A DNA stretch of 39,534 nucleotides from Ectocarpus siliculosus. Taxonomy: Eukaryota; Sar; Phaeophyceae; Ectocarpales; Ectocarpaceae. The stretch spans positions 2,348,915-2,388,448 of the forward strand of contig FN649731.1 in assembly GCA_000310025.1 (NCBI GenBank), given 5' to 3'. A program made the position numbers and the translations under genes. Positions 1 to 8,954 of the stretch are shown one piece after another (the first letter of the stretch is position 1; each line of letters opens with the position of its first letter). The notes below the pieces were generated by a model, which made no database searches, was not told the DNA's origin, and saw only the letters and a list, made by a program, of their open reading frames with translations.

Positions 1-140
1 CCCCTTTTAAAAAGGGGGGGGGGGTAAAGGGCAAAAGGAAAAGGCCAACCAAAAAAGGGGGCCCCCCCCCCCCCCCCCCCCCCCCTTGTTCCTCCCCGCT
101 TTGGCGCCCGGCCGTTGAAAACTCTCTTGGTGATGACTAG
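1..140. other. Low-complexity contig-edge-like sequence
   Basis: The first 85 bases are homopolymer runs: a C4T4A5G12-like palindromic start, then A- and G-rich blocks, then about 25 consecutive C. This looks like a low-quality assembly end rather than genomic information. Bases 86-140 are ordinary sequence and end in an in-frame TAG (138-140) that may also be the splice acceptor of the first visible exon. Confidence 0.6.
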
Positions 141-3100
141 ACGAAAGAAGATAGGCAGCTTGTCGACATCATGCACTATCACATCACCACACAAGGCCAG
201 TACACTGGCACTTGGGACGAGGCCGTGAAATACTACCGACGCATAATGCGGGATCCTGATGACATTAACTTCGTCACGGTACTTCGTGAGCCTCGATCGC
301 ACCTTCTCAGGTAACTGAAGAATGCATATAAGGCAGTGGAATATGCCGTCATTCGAAAGGGTGGCAGCGATTGGAATGGGGGATGCGCTTGTAGGATGCC
401 TCACTGCTCATGTTGTAACACGTGTGAGCATTGGCCAAGCATTTGTTCACGCGAAAAGCTTCAACGGGCTTCTTTTCTTGACCTCAGCTGTGAGCGTCAT
501 GCAATAATGAACGAGCAGGCCCTTTAGATCGCCGCGTTCTATGGGACCCGTTTGTGCATCATTGACATTTCTAAATACCCGCCACCTTTCCGTGTACACT
601 CCTCGTTTCTCGCTCCTCTCGTATGTTTTCGCTCGCTGTGCCGTTGACGCTCGAATGGTCGCCTTGTGTACTGATGGATGGGCATGGTCTCACAGCTACT
701 ACTACTACTATATCCAGCCGAGAAATCAGGTATATATGGCGAAAAGAGAACTTATTGCTCGACCGTTTCACCACAAAGTGTGTGCAGCCCGTTCAACCTC
801 CCTGCGCTGGCATAGCTCGAGAATCATCGGGCACAGCACCTTCAGGGTCGGATATAAAAAAACATCTTGAAGCGAAGGTTTGGCAGTATTGCCGAAGAAA
901 ATACATATTTTGTGGAGTAAGAGTGACTTGTGAGTTCGGAAAGGGGTCTTCACGCAAAATGGCCCCCAAGCGTACGGCAAGTGTTCAAGCAACCGCTCAC
1001 TCTACTTTAACACGCGGTGCTTGTCGTTGGTCCTCTTCTGTCCCCACCGAACGTTTTACTGTAACTCTTCAGGCACTTGTCTCCCCTAACCCGAACCCTC
1101 CTGTACGCCTGACTGAGCGGAAAAGGCCAGAGATATCATGGGAGTCGCCTCTCGCGCTCAGAAACTGACGTTTGTTCATAGAGGTTCGGTAATGTTGGGG
1201 TAAGGACATACCGATGATCAATGCGTTGACGACAGCCACAACATGAACAACTACGACGACGACGACACCAGCAAACGGATTGTGCCCTCTCCCTTTCGTC
1301 TTTCGGTTCAGATCTCTATCGAGGAGTTCTTAATGCACACTGCCGGCTCTAGCAAGGACCACAAGCTCCTGTACAATCCACTCTCGGCAGAGTTCGGGGT
1401 GCGAACGGCGGAACAGCTGGACAGCCTCATCAGTGATACGCTACCGGACTTCAAGCTGGTGAGGTTGGTGTAGCATACTATAACGAGACATGTCTTGTCT
1501 GCATCAATGCTCGTTGTCCTTTTGCCGTCTGATAGTGCAAACCTCTCCTTGTGAGTTTGACCAACCCCCGAAAAGGGCGGTTTTCAGGCAACAGCTCACG
1601 TTTTGCCACCGGTTGGTGATGGATTGTTGTCTGTGACTGCTATCTATACTGAGCTGCCTTCGAGTAAATATCGAAACCTGAACGGAGAGCGCTTAGATGC
1701 TTTCGCCTGTGATTCATGCCGCCATGAACAGCCCCTGTTGTCCCCGTCTAGCGTGAGTAGTGAAGACAGAACCAGCTCACTTACCGTTGTAAATCGATGA
1801 CGGCCAAAGCCCGGGTCTTCCATTCTCTGATCTCGTCGCGAACCTACAAGTTGTCGTTTCCGACCCCCCTCCACCCCATCCGTGCCTCCGTCCCCTCTCA
1901 AGGTAATTCCGTTGACGCTTGGAATCCTGCAAACATTGCTTGCTCATACGCTAACTACTTTCTCGTGTAAGCTGAGTAAGCCTATCCAAGCCCCGTTGAT
2001 AACACTAAACACTCAACTCAACCTTAACGCCGTTTTTCATGGAATTGATGCAGAAAAAGTAAGTTTTAAGTTTGGCAGCTCTGTTTCAACGTGTGCATGT
2101 GCAAGAGTGTGAACTTTGCACGTTTACATTATTTCTATCGCATATGCATACGTTGAATAAACTCTCCGCTTCGTGCAGATATTGCTGACGGAGCGGCTGG
2201 AGGAGGGGCTGTTGGTTCTTGCGCGCATGCTGCACTGGCACATGATTGATCTAACCTATTGCGACCTGAACGAGACGAAGGCAGGGTCACGACGATGGGA
2301 CGGCAAGCCGTTTGTCTCCAGACCGCATTTCGACAGTCTCCCTTCGAAGGCAAGTCAGAGATTGAGACATACACCATCACCCCACCACCGGGTGATGACT
2401 GAAAAAGTACGTTTTCAACATTATATGGTACAACAAAATATGATCTATGTAAGCACCAGCCTCGAGATGTCGGAGGATAGTTTAATCGCAGATGCTGAGC
2501 ACATTCTCGAGATACAGTCGGTTCTATTGTGTGGCGATTATCCGGTGTCCCGTGATCTGTACTGTCGAGTACGTGGTATCTGAACGCCACCGCTCCACGC
2601 CCAGGGCAAGCAATAAATAGTAAAACTTGCATTGAAACGATGTTTGCGTTTGACCCAGTTTATCCACTACATAGTACATCGGCAGATCAAGACCCAAGCT
2701 GAGTCTCCTATCCCAACCACGTGATCGATTGTGTAGGTGCAACAAAAAATCGATGACCTCACAAGGCTGGATCGGTCCCTTTATGAAGCGGGCAAGAAGG
2801 AGTTCGAGAAGGTATGGGGTTCAGACCGTTCAAGATGTTAGACTGGACAAGGACTGCTATCAACAAGTTCTAGGACGAAATCATTGAAATCATCACCCTC
2901 GTTCCACTCATCACTCAAGTGAGGAATCTACGAAGTGAGCGCCATGTCGCACGCCCTGTCTGTCAGCCACTGCTAATGTTCTCTCCGACCCAGATGCACG
3001 AAGGCAAGGAAGGACCTTCATTTCCGAAAGAGCGCCGCTGATATAATAGTGGAAACGACAATATTCCCATGACACAATCGGGTCAACCAGCCGAAAGAGG

Positions 3101-3338
3101 CAGTGCACTGGGGGTCGGGGGGCTAATTTTAGATCTCGACACTCTTTCGCAGGCCTCGTGTTCCTACTAGTCCCAACCGATACCTAGAACGGGTTTGCTG
3201 TGCCGTACGTTTTTCTGGCAGCGGTTGGCACCGTACGCGAGCTCGGTGGAAGAGGATATTCCGCGGTTTCAGGAGCTGCAGAGCGCCATCAGCGAATATT
3301 TGAAAGGGAACTCCTCGAGCAAGGCCAACACGATGTAA
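141..3338 (+). CDS. Galactose-3-O-sulfotransferase-like protein, 5' partial
   Basis: Probable Golgi carbohydrate sulfotransferase that moves sulfate from PAPS to a sugar hydroxyl. Exons read by eye: 141-310, 696-729, 1312-1458, 2179-2349, 2737-2811, 3222-3338, with all phases compatible (0/2, 2/0, then 0/0), giving 237 C-terminal residues. Exon 1 holds the 3'-phosphate-binding motif FVTVLREPRSHLLS, with its R and S in the expected places; the final Ser codon is split by intron 1 (AG|C). A YYYYYIQ stretch follows, then ISIEEFL, YNPLSAEFG, ILLTERLEEGLLVLARML, and a C-terminal LTRLDRSLYEAGKKEFEK helix, which is the usual domain order of this family. The N-terminal membrane anchor and 5'-PSB loop lie outside the window. 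Exon 4 may instead end at 2406 using a GT donor. The acceptor at 141 is uncertain. The acceptor sugar cannot be told from sequence. Confidence 0.8.
696..729 (+). other. 34-nt microexon of the sulfotransferase gene
   Basis: Flanked by a CACAG acceptor and a GTATAT donor. Its first base completes the Ser codon begun at the end of exon 1, and the next 33 bases encode YYYYYIQPRNQ. This supplies the aromatic segment expected between the REP...S motif and the ISIEEFL segment in this family, and restores phase 0 for the exon at 1312. Support comes from phase and family order only. Confidence 0.7.
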
Positions 3339-4623
3339 GCACGGGGTTACCCACTGTAGACCTCTCACACACGCCACTCACTTCTCTGCTGTGGGCAAGT
3401 CCAAAAGTTGAAATAGGTTCCATTTTGTAGAGTAAAGTATCTCCACGTTGTTGGCCGTCGATTTTTGAACCCGTGTCGTGTGTGTGGTTGTTTCGTTCGT
3501 TCCATCTATTCTGGGCGCCAGTCTCAACCTTTCGGTATATTCTATGTTTGATGCACCAGCCGGGGTCACACGAAGAAGGTACACACACACTGGAGTTCGT
3601 TGTTTCTCCATCGTTCTTTCTGCAATGCTTGGCTTCTTCAATTTTTTGCCAAGGGATGAAAATGTATGCAACCACGCCCTCATCATGTCCCGCCTGCTGC
3701 GTGCTGTCTTCACGTCTCGCCGCAGGTATCGAAGCATGAACGTCTACAAGGAACCGCCCGACAACCACCTATTCTAAACACACCAGAACAGCTGCTTCAT
3801 TCAGTGTTTTTTTCGTTGGACGTTGAAACGGAGAACATCCGTTGAAAGCGCGGTGTGGCACGTGACGTGTTGTGGTTCGCACACGCACACATACCGTTTG
3901 ATTAAGAGAGTGTTCATGTTTTTATGGCTCTACAAGACTGATTTCGTTTCATTGGGCAGTCGGTTGGCGCGGGACTATGGTTGTGTAAACACCATTTACA
4001 TTTTCTGATGGTGCCTTCTCATCAACAAACGCCCCCCAGATGAACACAGCAGGTAGCGGTTGTCTTGATGTATCCGTATGTTCTGAAAAATGTCTTGTAA
4101 AGGGCACACCTTGCCGCCGTAGGCGAACTTCTGTACGTATGGCGCTGCGGATGCATTACGTTGCTGAGTGGGCTGCTGCATGTACTCGTATTACGAAGAG
4201 TTTGACAACAACTTTGGTTGTACGCTAGACACACGTTTGGGCGTGAGTGACACATATTGTAGCATTTGGAAAACTTCGAGGCAATAACGGCCGCCGGCCG
4301 ATTTTGCCACCGCGATACGGAACGTTGCTTGATTCATTTCATGGTATCTGCGAGTTTCTTTCCTGTTTTTCTTGGTCGGGTAGTTTATTGCTCGCAATTC
4401 TCGAAAGAATCACGATCGACGAGTGAGTCAAGAAGCTGCGTGAGCACGGTTTGATTTATGTACCCGGTGAAGTTTCGTCTTGTTGGAGGTATGTTTTGTA
4501 AGATGTTGAGGACCGCTGGGCCACTTGACGAGGGTGAACGAATGGGAAAGTGAAAATCAAAATGAGCTTCTGGACTTCTGTCGGCAGCGGGCAGGCATTT
4601 TATGTGCTTGCCCCTGGTCCCCC
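3339..4623. other. Gene-free interval after the sulfotransferase
   Basis: It should contain the sulfotransferase 3' UTR. Only short overlapping open frames with no recognisable motif are present (for example 3478-3777). No RNA gene or terminator could be supported. Confidence 0.5.
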
Positions 4624-5136
4624 GCCCCCGGTGTTCGCCATCGGGGTTGGGTTTTCGTCGCTTGGCAACGGCGTTGTAGAACAAACCAATTTACTCCGTG
4701 AACTTGGCAACCAGGTTACCGTTTTTTTTTGCGGTAACCATGAATGGTGGTCGAGTAGATTATGTTGTGCGGGGTCGAGAACCCTCACTCCGCGCAAGGG
4801 GGATAATCGCACCACGTTGTGTTAAAATGGTAAAGCACCCTTGAGGCAGTTTCACAGTGCTTACAACCGTCTCTGGAAGTGAAAGCACCAGAAAATAAAT
4901 GAAGTCATACGCAGCTGTCATCCGTACGCAAGGAAGTAAACACAAGATGCCGAACACCCTTAGCAGGATGCAGCGCACCCTTCATGCGACTCGCCGAATA
5001 CCTCACGGCGCTTCGCGCTTGGTGATGTGAGAGCCTGGTCCGGTGAGGACCCGGCGTGCTCCGTCCCGGCTTTGTAGGGATGCGAGGTCAATGGTCTAAC
5101 GACTACGGCATGCACGACTATGAGTACACCCCCCCT
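4624..5136 (+). repeat. Dispersed repeat, copy A (full length, about 513 bp)
   Basis: Most complete member of a family with five copies in this window. Order: C-tract, a head beginning GGTGTTCGCCATCGGGGTTG, a hairpin GGTTACCG / T9 / CGGTAACC (4714-4739), a middle with GGTCGAGAACCCTCACTCCG, a second small hairpin CTCAC..GCGCTTCGCGC..GTGAG (5002-5031), and a tail ending CTATGAGTACACCCCCC. The 10-mer CTGGTCCCCC lies on both sides (4614-4623 and 5137-5146), a candidate target-site duplication. No credible ORF. Element class unknown; a non-autonomous retroposon is the leading idea because other copies are 5'-truncated. Confidence 0.85.
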
Positions 5137-5523
5137 CTGGTCCCCCCTGGGCAGCGCAAGAGATTTCACAATGCTCCACTCACTGCGCGGGATAAACTAG
5201 CGTTTTTATGCCAGCCCCGATTCACTGTCTGTGCCACGAAAAGAGCGGCAACAACACCCCCCTTCATTTTAGCAAAAGAACTTTCATCCTGTAGCAACAC
5301 CGCTACGATTTTCGAGGAGAGTACTTCATCTTCTACGACAAACGCGCATCAATCACCCTCAATTTACAGACGCTAGCAACCCTCTTTACGGGACCCTTTT
5401 CTGCGCTAGCCGTCCTCTGGGTAGTGACAGCGTACACCCCCACCAGCGAGGGTACATGTCATCAACACCACCCTACCAACGGCAACATCACCGCATTGTA
5501 ACAACGAACGGAAACACGTTTAT
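5137..5523. other. Intergenic, 3' flank of ESS-2
   Basis: Lies between dispersed-repeat copy A and the minus-strand stop codon of ESS-2, so it should contain the ESS-2 3' UTR. No gene or structured element recognised. Confidence 0.5.
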
Positions 5524-8500
5524 TCACTTCAAGGTCAACAGGCCATCCGTAAGCGACGTCTTGCGTTCAGGCGCGCCCGACTTCCTCTTTGCCGGGGCAG
5601 GCGAAGCCGGCAGAGGTGTTAGCCCACCTCGGTTGGCACCAGCCCCCCCCCCCGAGCGGTCGGTTCGCCTTCTTTGCCGTCCAGGAGTGAGCCCACCGCC
5701 GAACGGTGTGTCGACGCTCTGCCGCTGAGCTAGCCTCGCCGCCAGGCTTCGAGCGGCAGGCGTCACCGCCGCAGCCTTTCCCTTTCCCTTTCCCTTTCCC
5801 TTCGCGGGTGTCCTCCCACCCCTGGGCGTTCGTTTCCCCGTCCCGGGGGTTCGTCGTCCTGTGCCGGGCGTCTGAGGGGTCATCGGTGTTGCCGGCGCGG
5901 GCGTGTGCGTCCCCCTTCCGTCTGCGGCCGCGCCGGCCCCAAGCTTCGCTCGCTTCCGGCGAGTGTCTACGGCCTCGAGGCGGTGCGCAAGCTTGTCTCG
6001 CGCAGGGAGATCTTTAATCTCGAACTGCTGTTGGCCAACCCCGCCAACGACGCCTCCGAGTGTCTCCATGAAACTCGCCACGTCCATGGCCCCCCTGCCG
6101 GCCTCTGGGAGAGGAGTGGCACGCGGGTCGAGGATCATGGGAGTGCCGTCAATGGAACCCCAAGTGATCTGCGGAGAGTCTCCATCCACGCCTGGTACTC
6201 TCGAAGGTGTCATAGGTACTTCCTCGTACCCCGACGAGTCCGCCGTTCCCGCCAACAGCTCCGCAACGGATTCCCGCGACGACGAGGGCTTCTCAATTGG
6301 GGATGCCCAAGGACCTCGGCTTGGTTTCCGTGGCGCGGGGACCGGGAACCTCGTTGCATGGGCCTGAATAACCTTGGGGTTCGCTTTGACGACTACCGCA
6401 CCGCGCGAAACTGGTGGTGCTGGTCGTGGTGGTGCGGGCGGCTCATCGGCCCGTGATTCCGATGATCCAAAATCATCAACGCCTTCGTTCGAGTCTACGC
6501 GAGGCGGGCAATGTAAAGGTTCGTCCATTTCGGTCCGCTGTGTCGATCCTCCTGCGTTCGGTGGCCCTGAAGACTGATATTCAGGTTCGCCCTGGTGCGG
6601 TTGGTCGGGAGTCGCGGTGAGAGCTTCATCGCTAGAGGGCGAGGAAGAACAACCTCCTTCAGTTGCCGCGACTGCTGTTACTGCGGTAGCCCCGGACGAC
6701 TTTGAAGAATGGCAGTCGCCATCTGCAGATTCTTTGGTAGATGTTGCTGTAGCCCGCGCCACCCTCTTCACGACCTCTTCCGATTGCTTGATTACTCTTC
6801 GCTTCGTTGTTGCCGTCGCCGATGTTGACCCGTCCTTCACAAGAAGCTGAGCAGCCTCCGTAGGTGCTTGCTCGATTCTGCATATGTCATTCGACGCTGC
6901 CAAGTTCGGAGAAAACATAAGCTGGTTTCGTGTCCTGTGCTTCCAAGTCTTCACCTTCAGCAAGCAGCAAGATACGACAACAGGTGAAACACAACTTCTT
7001 CATGACCGCGTGGGGGTTACATCCGTTTTACGTGTACCGAGTACGGAGGCGATGTTGCAGCAACAGCCGTGATATCGTCGGCTGAATGCAGCGATTGCTA
7101 TGATCCTCCAACAACGAGGTGTGCCGTTCAAGAACATTGACGGGAGAACACCCCGCACAGACAATCTTCTTTAAAAAAGGGAGTGGCAATACTGCATGAA
7201 GGGGGAAATGTTTGTCATGTGCGCAACTAAGTGCGAAGGTATCTTGAGTGACAGGACTGGCTGAAGGACGTGAACCGACGTGGTGATTCCCAAACAGAGC
7301 CTGGCATGTTTGGGGTTCGGAAAAGCACGAGGCCGTACAATAGTACCTCCGTCTACTACGCGCCACGCTAATGTGCTCTGCACTGCACGTGAGTCTGCGA
7401 CGTCTCACCTGATTTGGTCGTGAATCTCCTATTTTTGGACGATCTGCACAAGCTGCGTCCATTTGCTCCCGCCGCTCGACGGACATCATCTTGCCGTTGG
7501 GGAGTATTAACAGTTTGGTAGACGTGGCGTTGTTGCCCTCCCCGTCTGGTGTGGTATCGTAAGCCCAGAAATATCGCCTTCGAAAAGCCTCCTGGTCTTT
7601 CTCCTGAAATCGAATGCGGATCAAGGCGATTGTTGTTGTTGTTGTTGTCTTCACATTAAACTCGTGCCAGTTGCGAACCCCAAAATCTAGCAAAGACCCG
7701 GTCCAATTGAGTAAGGTAAACAGACGGCATTGATGGGAAGCACGTGTTCTCCAAGCTCTCGCCGTCTCACGGCAAAGGAGCACAACACGTAGATCGGTGC
7801 AGCTGAAGAAGCAGAGGGATCGCAACTCCACGAACGCCAGTGAGGATACGCACCCCAGTGCCAGCACAAGACTGAAACCAACACATGACTGTTGTGCATC
7901 GGCTACTTACAGTAGGTCATTGTTGTGAGAAGAGGATACAGTAGATCATTATCTTGCCGCCCCTCTCACCTGTAGCTCGGCGAAGGCTTCGTTGTCCTCC
8001 GACGTATGTGTCGCAACGAACTTGGTGAGGGCGCCGCCGTTTCCCGCGCAATTCGAGGACGATGGTCCATCCGAATTGCCCCCACTCACTCGAAGCTCCA
8101 GGCCATCCCCATCAGTAGACCCGCCAATACTCCGTAGCCCAGTCACAGGGGTGCCTACCATGGAGCCACCTGCCGGTGTGCGGGAAGGTGTGGTGTCTTG
8201 GCCATGGTCGGCAAGCCCAGCGAGGGCTCGATACATCTTGGCGTTGTTGGGGAAGTAGTCCCCTTCAATAATCTCCCCCAGGCGGTCCACGTACTCTTCC
8301 TCCTCGAGAACCGTCTTTTTCAGCGGAACCGATCGCCCTTTTGGTAGTGGTGGGGCCATGGGGAGGGCGATTGCCCCACTCCCGGGACGAGGTCTCGGGC
8401 GCTGTATCCCCCCCTCCCCGCGTGCGTGCCATGCCCGTGGATCCTCCAACCGCGCAAGAGTGGTTGGTGTTGCCACTTCGAATTTACTCCCATCCGCAGT

Positions 8501-8545
8501 GATCATCTTTGGCCGCGCCTCGTCTCCGGGCATGTTGGTGGTCAT
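5524..8545 (-). CDS. ESS2: ESS-2/DGCR14 (Es2 family) splicing-associated nuclear protein
   Basis: Nuclear protein associated in animals and yeasts with late spliceosome (C-complex) function. Exons on the minus strand: 8545-7970, 7603-7409, 6954-5524, all phase 0, 733 aa (human about 476 aa). Family landmarks in order: VLEEEEYVDRLGEIIEGDYF near residues 79-98, HTSEDNEAFAEL near 181-192, VKTWKHRTRNQLMFSPN near 258-274, a VIQAHATRFPVP segment, and PQITWGSIDGTP near 518-529, then a basic TP-rich tail ending SLTDGLLTLK. The excess length comes from a low-complexity Ser/Ala/Pro linker and the C-terminal TPGTG and (GK)n repeats. The ATG at 8545 is chosen because it opens the conserved frame; the other ATG a few bases upstream stops at once. 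Head-to-head with LSM14. Confidence 0.92.
5775..5802 (-). repeat. Coding hexanucleotide microsatellite in ESS-2
   Basis: About 4.5 units of CCCTTT on the + strand, read as GGGAAA on the coding strand, encode KGKGKGKGK in the basic C-terminal tail of ESS-2. The hexamer keeps frame when its copy number changes, so length polymorphism would be tolerated. Confidence 0.85.
7630..7660 (-). repeat. Intronic TTTAATGTGAAGA(CAA)6 element, ESS-2 intron 1
   Basis: On the coding strand a 13-nt unique sequence, TTTAATGTGAAGA, is followed by six CAA units, ending 26 nt before the intron 3' end. The same sequence with seven CAA units occurs in LSM14 at 10231-10264, also in sense orientation and near an acceptor. 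The unit may be the tail of a truncated retroposon; that is inference. Confidence 0.75.
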
Positions 8546-8954
8546 CGCATCTACAGCAGCAGCAGCAGCAAGCTGTAACGCTGTACACTGTAACAGCGTT
8601 CCTGCAACAGCAGTCGAACAGGCTGGCTCACGACGGGCAGGTCAAAAAGCAGTAGTGAGAACCAGTTCCGTGATGTTATGTGGGTCACACACAAACACAC
8701 CTCGAATAAAGGACAGGAGCTGAAGGCGACAACTCGGTGATAATCTGTGAAGAGCGACAATGAGCTGTGGCAGAGGTGGTGTCTGCGAGTGCCGAGAGGA
8801 GGGTGGAGGGTGGCATCAATAGAGGCCCCGTGAAATAATTGGGCATATCTAACATCCCACACGCCCGTCTTCCCATCTATAGTCCCCCCATGCGGCACCG
8901 CACCCAAGCACACACGTTCTATCCTCTGTGTGGCGCTCTTTCCACGCGGCGGAC
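8546..8954. promoter_or_regulatory. Divergent promoter interval between ESS-2 and LSM14
   Basis: The two start codons face away from each other 409 bp apart, so this interval must hold both 5' UTRs and probably a shared bidirectional promoter. A run of CAG units (about 8553-8567) lies next to the ESS-2 start. No clear TATA box or other defined element was found. Confidence 0.55.

Noticed and set aside
1-85. Telomere or terminal repeat at the window start
   Set aside because: No TTAGGG-like unit is repeated; the sequence is homopolymer noise typical of an assembly edge.
4745-4790. Pol III promoter (A-box GGTCGAGTAG plus B-box GGTCGAGAACC) in the dispersed repeat
   Set aside because: The two boxes are only about 20 bp apart, too close for a tRNA-type promoter, and the B-box match is imperfect.
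4760-5169. Minus-strand open frames conserved between repeat copies (for example ILLRVFGIL... and AKRREVFGES...)
   Set aside because: They are conserved only because the repeat copies are similar; lengths and ends differ between copies and none resembles a transposase or reverse transcriptase.
5903-6456. Plus-strand open frames opposite ESS-2
   Set aside because: Mirror frames of the GC-rich ESS-2 last exon, whose minus-strand product carries clear Es2 family motifs.
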